Below are positions 43,616-56,045 of a stretch of DNA of 64,000 nt, piece by piece; within the stretch, counting starts at the first letter, position 1; each line of letters opens with the position of its first letter. Origin of the DNA: Brasenia schreberi (lineage: Eukaryota; Streptophyta; Magnoliopsida; Nymphaeales; Cabombaceae); the NCBI GenBank assembly GCA_036023115.1, contig JAYKKT010000041.1, positions 3,869,501 to 3,933,500 of the forward strand, read 5' to 3'. A program made the position numbers and the translations under genes. Below the pieces are notes generated by a model. The model had not been told where the DNA came from, did not search any database, and was given only the letters and a program-made list of their open reading frames with translations.

Positions 43616-46477
43616 ACTCTGCCCATGTAAGGGATCACTATTGCGTGGACAATCCCAAGCCCGGATAAAAGACGAGGGTGCGTAAGCTTGCGACAGTCAA
43701 TGTAAACTTTGTTCGACTTATCTACCATGGATTGTATAAATTATGACCATTGCATTGATCGTTCCTTATTAGCGACACACTGTGGAACCCATATATAGTG
43801 AAAAGTAAGTAAGGACCTCTACATCACTCAGATGGAGAAAATTAATTACAGAGAGGGTTCCCACATCATTAATGAGTGTGAGTAAAGAAGTTAGTTCCAC
43901 TATATCGTCGTCCGAATGTAGTGAATAAGTTATAACAAGGGTCTCCACATTTTCAATATAGATAGATATGGAGGTAAGGAAGTTAGTTCAAGATACTAAG
44001 ATTCGTATTGGTACTTGGAATATCAGAACATTGACCGACAAGTTAATGGAGGTGGTATATACTATAATTCGGAAGAAAGATTCATATTCTATGTTTACAA
44101 GAGACAAAGTAGGTGAGAGAAAAAACAAAGAAGATTAATAATACAGGTTTTAAACTATGATACTCATGAAAGGAAAAGGCTCGAAGTGGATTTAGTATTA
44201 TTGTAAATAAATATTTAAAGGATAAAGTACTAGACATACAATGATATGGTGACCGAATTATGATAGTTAAATTAGTATTAGGAGAAGAGGCTTTGAATAT
44301 AGTTTTTACTTATGCACCCCAACTAATATTATAAGATAGTATAAAGAAGACTTTTTGGGATGAGTTAGATAAAATAATTCAAAGAATTCTATAAAGAAAG
44401 ATGATTTGTTTAGGAGGAGACTTAAATGAACATATCAGTAAAGATGCATTCAGATATCAAGGTATTCATGAAAACTATGGTTTTGGAGATATAAATGAGG
44501 AGGGTAGGGAGATTTTAAATTTTGCTATGACTTTTGATCTCTTTATAGCCAATACAATTTTCAAAAAATGAGATGAACATTTAACTACTTATAAGAGTGG
44601 CTTATCACAACCACAAATTAATTATTTTGTATGTAGGAAAAAAGATAGATTGTATTGTAAAGATTGCAAGGTAATTGAAGGAGAAAGTTAACTACTCAAC
44701 ATTGACTTTTAATAATGGATTTCTAAGTAAAAAAGTGGACAAAGTATAATAGAGTGTATAGAGCTATTCAGACTAAATGGTGGAACATCAAATGTGACAA
44801 TAAAAATATATATAAATGGAAAATTCTTCAAGAAGATGCTTGGAATTATGGAGGTATACCTTTTGATATGTAAAACAATATGACTTACATATTAGAGAAG
44901 TGACAAAAGATGTGTTAGGAGAATTTAATGGAGGTGTATCGGTACAAAAAGAAGCTTAGTGGTGGAGTGAAGTGGTGTAAGATAAAATCAAGGTAAAGAA
45001 GGCATGCTACATAATGCCAAGACGCCTAGTGAAACTTGGTATGCTTAAAGAAAGCAAAGAAAGAAGCAAAAAAATCATTAGTAAAAGAGAAGCTAAAATT
45101 TGGGAGGATTTATATAAAAAGCTTAACTCAAAAGAACGCGAAAGATATATTTTTAGGATAGCTAAGGTAAGGGATAAGAAAACTAAAGATATTAATTTTG
45201 TTAGATGCATCAAAGACAATGATGAAAATATTTTAGTGGCAAATGATGATATAAAAAATATGTAGAAAAACTATTTTTATAAGTTTTTTAATAAAAATAC
45301 ATATGATAGTATTAGCTTAGGAGAGTGCCAAATTAAAAAAGTATACAAACCACAATTGCTATCGACGTATTAAAAAAATGAAGTCAAAGATGATCTTAAA
45401 TATATGAAGGTTGGTAAATTTATAGGACCATACAATATTCTTATAGAAGTATGAAAAATTCTAGGAGAGATGTACTCACTTGGCTCACAAGACCATTTAA
45501 TGAAATATTGAGAATCCAAAAGATGCCCAAGAAATGAAGAGCGAGTACACTTATACCCATATATAAGAGCAAGAGAGACATTTAGAATTATGCGAATTAT
45601 AAAGGTATAAAGTTAATGAGATCGATCATAGGTTTAGACAAATATCGAGTACAACATAGAACTAATTCAGATTCATTCTTGGTAGATCTGCTATTGAAGT
45701 AATTAACCTATTGAGATGTCTTATGAAACATTTTAGAGCAAAAAAGAAGAATCTTTATATGATATTTATTTATCTAAAAAAAACTTGCAATAAAGTGCAA
45801 AGAGATCTTCTTTGGAGAACTTTGAAAAAGAAAGGTATCTCATTGACATACATAAATCTTATACGAGCCATGTATAATGGTACAAAAGTATATGTGAGGA
45901 TTCATAAAAGAATGACTGATTGATAATATTGGATTACATCATGGAACTTTAAGTCTACACTTATACCCATAAGAACAAGAGAGACATTTAGAATTGTGCG
46001 AGTTATCGAGATATCAAGTTAATGAGATTGAACATAGGTTAAGATAAGTATTGAGTACAATAGAGAACCAATTCAAATTCATGCCCGATAGATCTACTAT
46101 TGAAACGATTCACCTATTGAGACGTTTTATAGAACATTTTAGAGCAAAAAAGAACCTTCACATAATATTTATTGATATAAAAAAAGCTTATGATAGGATG
46201 CCAAGAGATGTTGTTTGAAGAACCTTAAAAAAGAGAGGTATCCCATAAAGATATAAATCTTATAAGAGACATGTACGATGATGCAAAAGCATACATGAAT
46301 ACTCATGAAGGAATGACATACTACTTTAAAGTTAAGATTGGGTTACATAAGGGATTGACTTTAAGTCCATATTTATTTTTATTGATCATTGATGAGTTAA
46401 CAAAATATATTTAAGATGAAGTATCTTGTTGTATGCTATTTGCAGATGACATTGTGTTAGTGATGAGTCTAAGAAAA
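43616..46477 (+). mobile_element. Full-length RTE LINE (outer copy), left part
   Basis: The element starts with its 5' end (actctgcccatgtaagggat) right after an 18-bp duplication (43598-43615; partner 50531-50548 with one mismatch). The plus-strand order is endonuclease (CLGGDLNEHISKDAFRYQ, about 44405-44465), a basic stretch (45014-45265) and RT ([14 protein letters not shown], 45711-45923). A 410-bp tandem duplication of RT sequence lies at 45549-45958 and 45959-46368. Many stops are present. A second LINE interrupts it at 46478. Confidence 0.85.
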
Positions 46478-49400
46478 CAACAACAACAACAACAACTAAG
46501 CCTTTTCCCATACTAGACGGGGTCGGCTACATGGATTCTTTATTTCCACAGATCCCTATCGTGTGCCATGTTAACAGTTAACTCCCAATAAACTAGATCA
46601 TTCTTTATTGTTTCTTTCCAACACTTTTGTAGTCGTCCTCTACCTCTTTTAATACTTTCCAAATTTAGTTTTTCTAACCTTCTTACAGGTTCTTCTTTTG
46701 ATCTTCTTTCTATATGTCCAAACCATCTTAAACGATGTTCTCTCATTTTATCCTCTATTGGTGCCACTCCTAATTTGTTTCTAATAACCTCATTATGTAT
46801 ACGGTCTTTTCTTGTATGACCACTCATCCATCTCAACATCTTCATTTCTGTCACAGACATCTTTTGTACATGTTGATGATTAACTGCCCAACACTCAGAA
46901 CCATAAAACATGGCAGGCCTAATTGCTGCTCTATAATATATACCTTTTAATTTTAATGGTATCTTCTTATCACAAAGAATACCTGATGCTCCTCTCCATT
47001 TTAACCAACCAACATTAATTCTATGTGTAACATCTCCATAAATTCTTCCATCACTTTGAAAAATTGACCCTAGGTATTTAAAACTTTCCTTTTGGGGAAT
47101 GCAATGTGTGCCAATTTTAATTTCTATGTCCTCTGAAGTAGCCAAATGATTAAACTTACATTCCATATATTCTGTCTTTGTTCTACTAAGTCGGAGGCCT
47201 TTGTTTTCTAATGTTTCTCTCCATAGTTCCAATTTTCTATTAACTTTTTCCTTAGACTCCTCCACTAATACAATGTCATCTGCAAATAACATACACCAAG
47301 GTACTTCATCTTGAATATGTTTTGTTAACTCATCCATCACCATTATAAATAAGTATGGACTTAAAGTTGATCCTTGATGTAACCCAATATTAACTTCAAA
47401 GAAGTCTGTCGTTCCTTCATGAGTCCTCACACATGTTTTTGCACCATAATACATGTCTCTTATAAGGTTAATATATGTCAATGGGATACCTCTTTTTTTC
47501 AAAGTTCTCTAAAGAACCTCCATCGGTACCCTATCATAAGCTTTTTCTAGATCAATAAATATCATGTGAAGGTCTTGCTTTTTGGTCTAAAATGTTCCAT
47601 AAGACGTCTCAAAAGGTGAATCGCTTCAATAGTAGATCTACCTGGCATAAATCCAAATTGGTTCTCTATTGTACTTGATACTTGTCTTAACCTACGTTCG
47701 ATAATTCTTTCCCATAATTTCATAGTATAACTCATTAACTTGATACCTCGATAATTCGCACAATTTTGAATATCTCCCTTGTTCTTATATACGGGTATAA
47801 GTGTACTTGCTCTCCATTCCTCGGGCATCTTTTGGTTTTTCCATATTTCATTAAATAGTCATGTGAGCCAAGTGATTCCTATTTCTCCTAGTATTTTCTA
47901 AACTTCTATAGGAATATTATCTGGTCCTACCGATTTACCACTCTTCATATGTTTAAGAGCCTCTTTGACTTCATTTTTTTGAATACGTTGGTAGAAATTG
48001 TGGTTTATATACTTTTCTGACTTGGCTAAATCTCCTAAACTAATACTAACATCTTTATTTTCATTAAAAAGATTATAAAAATAGTTTTTTCATCTATTTC
48101 TTATATCATCATTTGCCACTAAAATTTTTTCATCATCGTCTTTTATGCATCTAACATAATTAAGATCTTTAGTTTTCTTATCTCTAGCCCTAGCTATCCT
48201 AAAAATATCTCTTTCACCCTCTTTTGAGTTGAGTTTTTTATATAAGTCCTCCCAAATCTTAGCTTTTGCTTCACTAACGGCCTTTTTTGCTTCCTTCTTT
48301 GCTTTCTTATAAGCTTCTAAAGTTTCACTAGTTTTCTTAGCATAATGTAATTTGTAACATGCCCTCTTTGCCTTGATTTTGTTTTGTACTACTTCACTCC
48401 ACCACCAAGCTTCTTTTTGTGCTGGTACACCTCCCTTAGATACCCCTAACACATCTTTTGCCACTTTCCTAATATGTATAGCCATATTGTTCCACATATC
48501 AGAGGGTGTGCCAACATAATTCCAAACATCTCCTTGAAGGACTTTTTGTTTAAATATATCTTCTTTCTCGCTTTTGAGGTTCCACCATTTAGTCCGAATA
48601 GCTCGATGCACTCTTTTCTTCTTTGTCCATTTTTTTATTTGTAAATCTATAACTAAAAGTCGATGTTGGGTGGTTAAGCTTTCTCCTGGAATTACCTTAC
48701 AATCTTTACAACACGCTCTATCTTTTTTTCTACAAATAAGGTAATCAATTTGTGTTTGTGATAAGCCACTCTTATAAGTAATTAAATGTTCATCTCGTTT
48801 TTTGAAGATTGTATTGACCATAAAGAGATCAAATGACATAGCAAAATTTAAAATCTCCCTACCTTCCTCGTTTATATCCCCATAACCAAAGTTTTCATGA
48901 ATCCCTTGATATCCTAATGCCTCTTTAACGACATGTCCATTTAAATCTCCTCCTAAACAAATCATCTCCCTTTGTGGAATCTTTTGAAACACCTTATCTA
49001 ACTCTTCCCAAATAACTGTCTTTATACTATCTTCTAGTCCTACTTGGGGTGCGTAAGCACAAACTATATTCAAAACCTATGCTCCTAACACTAATTTCAA
49101 TGTCATGATTTGGTCACCATATCGTTGTATATCTACTACACTCTCCTTTAAATCTTTATTTATGATAATACCAACTTCGTTTCGGGCCTTTTCTTTACCT
49201 GAGTATCATAATTTAAAACCTGTATCCTCTATCTCCTTTGCTTTTTCTCCAACCCATTTTGTCTCTTGTAAACATAGAATATGAATTTTTCTCCGAATCA
49301 TAGTATCTACCACCTCCATTAGCTTACCCGATAATGTTCCGATATTCCAAGAACCAATACGAATCTTATTATCTAGGACTAGCTTCCTTACCTCCCGCAT

Positions 49401-49758
49401 CCGTCCATAATCAAAATGCGGAGACCCTCTCTGAAAATTTTTCACTACATTCGGGCGACAATGTAGCGGGACTAACTTCTTTACCCACACCCGTCCATGA
49501 TGTGGGAACCCTCTCTGCAATTGATTCACTACATTCGAGCGAAAATGTAGTGGCCCTTGCTTACTTCTTACTGCATTCGAGCTCTGCAGCACGTCACTAG
49601 GCGGGGACGCCCCAAAGCAATGCTCATAATTTTTGTAATTCATGTTGTAGAAATCCGACGAAGTTTTACGCTGGCTGTCGGAAGCCTAACACAACCCTCC
49701 TCCTTTATCCGGGCTTGGGACCGGCAATGCAAGGGTGATTCCTTACATGGGCGGAGTT
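46478..49758 (-). mobile_element. Full-length RTE LINE (inner copy), nearly coding
   Basis: This 3281-bp element is inserted in the outer LINE with a 16-bp duplication (46462-46477 and 49759-49774, one mismatch). From 49758 down it has a 5' UTR with repeats, endonuclease (KIRIGSWNIGTLSGKLMEVV; 49643-49206), then CLGGDLNGHVVKEALGYQ and SQTQIDYLICRKKDR (49073-48090). RT follows with [15 protein letters not shown] (47828-47562) and CMLFADDIVLVEE (47502-46540), and then the C-terminal part [15 protein letters not shown]. Only a handful of stops and one frameshift (about 47580) break a single polyprotein. It is the best reference for the family here. Confidence 0.9.
49420..49600 (-). repeat. RTE 5' UTR: two tandem hairpin units
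   Basis: Two units (about 49424-49480 and 49507-49555) share 'accctctctg', 'ttcactacattcg' and 'aatgtag-gg'. In each, ctacatt and aatgtag face one another around an 8-bp loop. The same hairpin is kept in the copy ending at 20115. It could form RNA structure in the LINE leader. Confidence 0.55.
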
Positions 49759-49774
49759 GATGAGTCGAAGAAAA

Positions 49775-50530
49775 AAGTTAGGAAATTTAAACTATAGAGA
49801 GAACCGTTAGAAAGTAAACGCTTCCGACTTAATAGAACAAAGACAATATATGAAATGTAAATTTGATCATTTGAGTACTTTAGAAAGCATAAAACTTAAA
49901 ATTGGCACACATTGCATCTCTCATAAGGAAAGTTTTAAATACCTAGAGTCAATTTTTCAAAGTGATAGAAAAATTGATGGAGATGTTACACATAAAATTA
50001 ATGCTGGTTGGTTAAAATAAAGAGGTGCATCAAGTATTCTATATGATAAGAAAATACCATTAAAGTTGAAAGGTAAATATTATAAAGTAACAATTAGGTC
50101 TACTATGTTTTATAGTTCTATGTGTTGGGCAGTTAATCATCAACATGTGCAAAAGATATTGTAGGAGAAATGAAGATGTTGAGATGGATGAGTAGTCACA
50201 AAAAGAAAGACCGTATACGTAATGAGGTTATTAGAAACAAATTGGGCGTAACACTAATATAGGATAAAATGAGAGAAAATCGTTTAAGATGGTTTGGACA
50301 TGTAGAAAGACGACCTAAGGACGCTCCCATAAGAAGATATGAAAAACTAGATTATGAAAATATTAAAAAAGGGAGAGAACCACCATAAAAGTGTTTAAAA
50401 GAAATAATAAAGAATGATTTAGTTTTTATTGAGTTAACTGTTAGCATGACACATGATAATGTTATGTGAAAACAAAGAATTCATGTAGCCGACCCCATAT
50501 AGTATGGGAAAGGCTTAGTTGTTGTTGTTG
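49775..50530 (+). mobile_element. Full-length RTE LINE (outer copy), right part
   Basis: It continues the outer LINE after the inner insertion, resuming in RT at the same point, and then carries the C-terminal words MRWMSSH and [10 protein letters not shown]. It ends with 'tagtatgggaaaggcttag', a GTTGTTGTTG tail and the 18-bp duplication at 50531-50548. Confidence 0.85.
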
Positions 50531-50548
50531 AATTTTTAATAGGTATTA

Positions 50549-50611
50549 TATTGTTGTAGTAAAATTTGTGTAATTATATATATAATTTTAATATATAATA
50601 GTGGCATACCC
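50549..50611. mobile_element. Interior of a CTATGTTGC-type hAT MITE, left of insertion
   Basis: The words 'taatagtggcatacccc' resemble 'ttaatagtgttgtacccatacc' in the element at 32449-32877. The sequence resumes after the TTF-hAT at 54367. This suggests that both the outer LINE and the TTF-hAT landed in an older MITE. Boundaries are uncertain. Confidence 0.35.
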
Positions 50612-53600
50612 CAGCAATGGATGCACATTGAGGTGAGGTGGGGCGATTGACCTCCCGTAAATTTCGAAAAATATGAACTGGGGGCTTGTAAAATATGATG
50701 AATGCCCACTTAAATATTCAAACCGCCCACCCAAATTTCAGGGAAAAAATATGGTCATCCATAAATAAAAGCATTTTAATCATTTAAACATAAATTTTAT
50801 TAGTTGTTTAGGATCAAATTTAGTAGTCAGATTCGAAACTAAATTTTGATCCATACAACTGAAATTAGGTTTACACTCAAGTCATTTGGCTGAGGCTTTA
50901 CTCTTGCGTTTCTCCTTCTCCATGCTTCTTCACTCTAATCGATCGTCCCTCTTTTGCTCTTCGGCTTTACTTTTCACGGCTTCGCCTTCAACCTCTTTGC
51001 GGTTTCACCTCTTTGCCTTAAGTCTTGTGATGTATTACATCACGTAAGAACACTAAAAGGCATTATGCTTTAGTTTCTTTGTTAAAAAAAGGTAAGAAAA
51101 TCAATGCAGATTTTTGGTTGATACATATTTTCTGTTATGCTTGCAGCTTTCCTTTGGTTTCATTATGTTTTGGTTTTTTTATTTCTTTCCTTTCTGTTAT
51201 GCAAATTTTCTCCTTTTCTTTCATTTTCTTTTTATGCATATTTTCAGTTGGATACATCACAAGTCTCAACAACAAGGGTTATGCTTTGGTTTCTCTAAGC
51301 AAAAAGAAGAAAATCGATGCCACATTTACTTATTATATTTAGTTATTTACCTATGAAGAGTGCTAATTCAAAAAGGCATTATGAGTTTGGGTAGATGATA
51401 AAAGATTAAGATTCCCAATTCCCAAAGATGACATTATTTTTTTCAATGCCTATGCCATATTGTATTACTGAAAATAGATGGTTCTTTATGGTTATGTTTG
51501 TTTTATTGTTAATCAAATTCTATTAATTGTAATTTGGTAATATATAGAATTAGGGCTTTTAAGTTTTATGTCTCATGCATAGTTAACCATAATGCATATT
51601 GAAATATACCAATCTATGTCTCCTTTTGCATAAATCCATTATATAATCCACGTATTATTTAGGGCTTTTCAATTTTATGACTCCTTTTATGTCATATGTA
51701 TGTTGGGCTAGATAGGGTTTGCATAATTGTAATATTTAACTCATGGTTCTTTAATTATGTATTTTGGTTTTTATATATAAATATAAAAGAATTTTTAAAA
51801 GAAGATTAATTGAAGACCCCCTCTTGGCCAGACCATCAATGTTTGCTAATCAAAGTCAGAACAATATTGAGATTTTAGATACAGATAAATATTGCTTTGA
51901 ATAGAAAGTAAAAAATTTAATTGTTGATCTTAGATCGAGACAGATGATTTTAAGTTATAATGTTAATGATCAAGATAAAATTCAGTGTACTCACAAAAAC
52001 GATCTCATAAGTTTTCATGGATTAGTAGAGGAAGCAATAAGATATTGGAGTACATCATAGAGAAAATGTTGCATATTGTTTATTTTGCTATTTCTTTCTT
52101 AATCTTCTTATTGGTCTTGCTTTTGTTTTAGAAGGATTTGTCCACTTTAAAGAAAAAAAGGTTCTATAACCATGAATGTAATAAATGTAGCATGCATTAT
52201 AATGCTAAAACTGAATGTAATGTTTTGATGAATGAGAAACAAATAATTACTACTAGATTTGTTATGCATATAATGGCAGAAAAGAAAAGTTATGATATTC
52301 GCTTCAATTCTTACATCATGGTCTTTTATTTTATGGTCATGATGAGTCACATGGGTCCTCAAATAAAGGTAATTTTCTTAAGATTGTTGACTTCCTTACT
52401 GATTACAATGATGAAATTCAAAGTATTAGACTACTTAACATACCTGAGAATTTGAAACTCACATCACCTTCAATTCAAAAGGATATTGTCGATATAATTA
52501 TAAATTGTTAAAGAAATAGAAGATGTTTTTACTATTTTAGTTGATGAATCAAGAGATATATCAACTAAAGAACAAATGATACTAGTATTAAGATATATTA
52601 ATTGAAGAGGTGGGATTGTTAAACACTTTATTGTTCTTGTATATGTTAATGATACTACAACAATATTACTCAAAGGAGGCATGATAGATATGTTCCCTAA
52701 GCTTAGTAAGCATTAGTCAGTTGTGAGGGCAAGAATATGATGGTACGAGTAATATGAAAGGTAAGATCAATGGCCTAAAAGTATTGATATTGAGTGAAAA
52801 TCCTTCTTCTTTTTATGTTCATTGTTTTGTTCACAAACTCCAGTTGGTAGTTATATCAGTTGCAGAGAATCATAGAGAAGTAACCCAATTATTTGATGTT
52901 AATTTTGCTATAATTTATGTAGGAGGCTCTTGCAAAAGAATGGAATTGCTTAGAGAACTAGAATTAGATAGAGTTTGAAATAAACTCAAAATTGAGTCTA
53001 TCGAAAGTAGTAGAGGTTCAAATCAATCACTTGGAATCAAGAGACCAAGAGAGACATATTGGGGTTCAAATTATTTTATTTTGTGTCACTTAATGAGAAT
53101 GTTTTTATCTATCATAAATGTCCCTAAAATTGTCAGCGAGGAGGGTGCAAATGCAAAGCAAAAATCCAATACATATTTATGGTGGAAGTTAATTCTGACA
53201 TTTGACTTTATATTTATTATGTGTTTAATGGAACATATTTTGGAAAAGAGACAATTTGTCAATTGCTTTACAAAAAGAAGAGAGACATTATAAATGCTAT
53301 GTATAATTGACTAAGAGACAATTAAATGTACTCATAAATGAAAAGAGTGTTTGAAAATATTTTATTGAAAAAGTTTATTCATTTTAAAAGGATCATCATA
53401 TAGAAGTTTAAAACATGAAAGATCACTTTATAGGACTAGGTAGGAGATCAACGCGAAGACAAAATGAGGTGACAAATTTTCAATATTATTGATTTGAGGT
53501 ATTTAGTGTTATTTATTTTGTATTAAGTGAACTCAATGATAGGTTCAATGAAAAAACATAGAGTTACTCTTGTGTACTTCATGTTTTGATCCAAGTGATA

Positions 53601-54366
53601 ATTTGGTTTCTTTTGATAAGAAGAAGATTCAATTTGCAAAATTTTATCCTTTTGACTTTTCTCCTAGTGATCTTTGGTATCTTGATCATCAACTTGAAAA
53701 TTATATTATGGAGGTACGAGATGAGCAAAGGTTTCAACTTAAAGGAATCATTGAAGTTATCAAAATGTTAGTGCAACAGAAGAAAGGCAAGTGCTATCTT
53801 TTAGTTTATCGATTGATGAAATTAGCAATGCTTTTACTTATTGCAACTATAAGTGTTGAACGAGTGTTTTCTACCATAAATATTATTAAGAATTACTTGC
53901 AAAACAAGATGGGTAATCAATTTATGAATGATTGTTTGGTAAATATATTGAGCGAGATGTGCCATTAGATTTAGATAACAAGGAAATCATCAAACACTTT
54001 CAAAATATGCGAACTCGAAAGAAACCATAAGTAATGTGAACTTTTTTTAGTTGTATGTATTTTATAAATGTTTATTTTTATTCTCTTTAAAGGTTTTTAT
54101 GCATGTAGAATTGCCTTTTTGTTTAATCTAGGGATTTATAGCCTCAACAATATTTTGGAACGTGACGCTAATGAAATGAGTATTTTATGTGTGATATTGT
54201 TCATGTAATGAATTGTTTCTCATATACTTTAGGATGAATTTGTTGTTTGTGATATTGTTGAATAGTACATATTTAGTTACATGTAATTTTATTTTACCTT
54301 AAGTGTTATTTTTTTATGCACCTTATTTTTCACCCCACCCGAAATAAATTCCTGGATCCACCATTG
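50612..54366 (+). mobile_element. TTF-type hAT transposon, decayed
   Basis: The left end CAGCAATGGATGC and the right end GGATCCACCATTG are imperfect inverted repeats. The flanking 8-mers GCATACCC (50604-50611) and GCATACTC (54367-54374) differ by one base, as for a hAT target duplication. It encodes a broken transposase on the plus strand (51810-53970). The region 50880-51800 before it shows only T-rich sequence and short frames, probably leader or intron. Confidence 0.75.
51810..53970 (+). pseudogene. TTF/ZMYM1-like hAT transposase remnant
   Basis: Broken frames give, in order, FYGHDESHGSSNKGNFLKIV and LTSPSIQKDIVDIIIN (about 52335-52510), then VDESRDISTKEQM (about 52540-52575). They continue with VHCFVHKLQLVVISVAENHR (52754-52978) and the dimerisation domain LLIATISVERVFSTINIIKN and KMGNQFMNDCLV (53570-53968). 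These are the usual words of the plant TTF-zinc-finger hAT family (DUF4371 then dimerisation). The N-terminal zinc finger is not recognisable. At least a dozen stops are present. Confidence 0.75.
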
Positions 54367-54491
54367 GCATACTCATACCTTATATTTTTATAAAATATCA
54401 TACTTCGCACCTGTACGAGTACCCGGTACCGGTGCCATATGTGTAGCCTTGAGTGCTGTTGGACCTACTGTCAGTTTTACTGCTACATTCC

Positions 54492-54493
<2 letters not shown>

Positions 54494-54573
<80 letters not shown>
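54494..54573 (+). repeat. (GT)n(GA)n microsatellite
   Basis: About 30 bp of GT pass directly into about 50 bp of GA. The duplicate at 55922-55941 is much shorter, so one copy has expanded or contracted since duplication. Confidence 0.9.
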
Positions 54574-54574
<1 letters not shown>

Positions 54575-54575
54575 G

Positions 54576-54690
54576 CATTCATTCTGCATGGGAGTCGAAC
54601 CCAGACTGCCTCTAAGGCATGGTCGTCTGCCCTAGGGCCTGCTTTAGGTACCAGCGCCACCCATGGAAGTCAAACTCCCACTGCCAGTAT
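54576..54690 (-). mobile_element. SINE-like block (duplicated at 55942-56045)
   Basis: On the minus strand a B-box word (gggttcgactccc, about 54591-54603) follows a possible A-box (tggcgctggtacc, about 54646-54658) at tRNA-like spacing. Both units of the tandem duplication carry it, but unit 2 has lost the B-box word. It could instead be chance similarity within an unclassified repeat. Confidence 0.3.
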
Positions 54691-55787
54691 AGCAACATTA
54701 CTGCTTGAGCTTCACGGGATGCAGCTTGAGAATGAGCTAGGTGAAGTTCAAACTCGGATCCATCCCAAAGACTCAAACAACTCTGCTACTTGGAATTTTG
54801 TAGGTAAGGGTACTGTACAGTAAATGATGCAAGGCCAACTGACAAGGCGATGCTGGGGGAGTGGTCAAGGCAGAGGGCATGCTTTGCTAGACAATAAAAT
54901 CTACCCCGACACTCTTTTTATTTCTGAATACATTTAATTGCCTCTTAGCCAATTTTACAAGGTTCATAACATTTATAATGTCTTTCTCTTCCTCTTGTAC
55001 TCTTCATGTTTTGATCCAAGTGATCATTTGGTTTCTTTTGATAAGAAGAAGATTCAATTTGCAAAATTTTATCCTTTTGATTTTTCTCCTAGTGATCTTT
55101 GGTATCTTGATCAACAACTTGAAAATTATATTATGGAGGTATGAGATGAGCAAAGTTTCAACTTGAAGGAATCAGTAAAGTTGTCAAAATGTTAGTGTAA
55201 CATAAGAAAGACAAGTACTATCTTTTAGTTTATCGACTAATGAAATTAACAATGCTTTTACTTATTGCAATTGCAAGTGTTAGACGAGTGCTTTTTACCG
55301 TAAATATTATTAAGAATTGCTTGCGAAACAAGATGGGTAATCAATTTATGATCAATTGTTTGGTAAATATATTGAGCGAGATGTGCCATTAGATTTAGAT
55401 AACGAGGGAATCATCAAACACTTTCAAAATATGCGAACTCAAAAGAGCCCATAAGTAATGTGAACTTTTTTAGTTGTATGTATTTTATAACTGTTTATTT
55501 TTATTCTCTTTAAAGGTTTTTATGCATGTGGAATTGTCTTTTTGTTTAATCTAGGGATTTATAACTTCAACAATATTTTGGAAAGTGACGCTAATGAAAT
55601 GGGTATGTTATGTGTAATATTGTTCATGAATTGTTTCTCATATACTTTAGGATGATTTTGTTGTTTCTGATATTGTTGAATACTACGTATTTAGTTACAT
55701 GTAATTTTATTTTACCTTAAGTGTTACTGTTTTATGCACCTTACTTTTCACCCCACCCAAAATAAATTCCTGGATCCACCATTGGCG

Positions 55788-55877
55788 TACCCATACCTTA
55801 TATTTTAAAAAAATATCGTACTTCACACCTGTACAAGTATTCAGTACCGGTGCCATACCTGTATCCTTGCAACATAG
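55788..55877 (+). mobile_element. Right end of a CTATGTTGC-type hAT MITE
   Basis: The sequence 'gtacccataccttatatttt' to 'ccttgcaacatag' ends with the same inverted word GCAACATAG as the composite element in the NEN intron. The corresponding end in unit 1 (about 54440) is damaged. Confidence 0.5.
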
Positions 55878-56045
55878 GAGGTGTCTCCCCTCTGTCAGTT
55901 TTGTTGCTACATTCTGTATGTTTGTGTGTGTGTGAGAGAGAGCTGCATTCAATATGCAACCCAAACTGCCTCTAAGGCATGGTCGTCTGCCCTAGGGCCT
56001 GCTTTAGGCACCAGCGCCACACATGGAAGTCAAACTCCCACTCCC

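Larger units (their letters stand above)
53563..56045 (+). repeat. Tandem duplication of the hAT right end and flank
   Basis: Unit 1 (about 53563-54690) recurs as unit 2 (about 54988-56045). Each has the hAT dimerisation frame, the right end with cctggatccaccattg, the MITE remainder, a GT/GA microsatellite and the block 'actgcctctaaggcatggtc'. The offset is about 1427 bp. The unit 1 microsatellite is about 70 bp longer. The hAT frame in unit 2 is further broken (stop near 55142). Confidence 0.8.

Noticed and set aside
54388..54823. Frames with long Ser-Leu, His-Thr, Val-Cys and Arg-Glu runs
   Set aside because: They are translations of the GT/GA microsatellite and its flanks. The same DNA is duplicated without an open frame at 55900.
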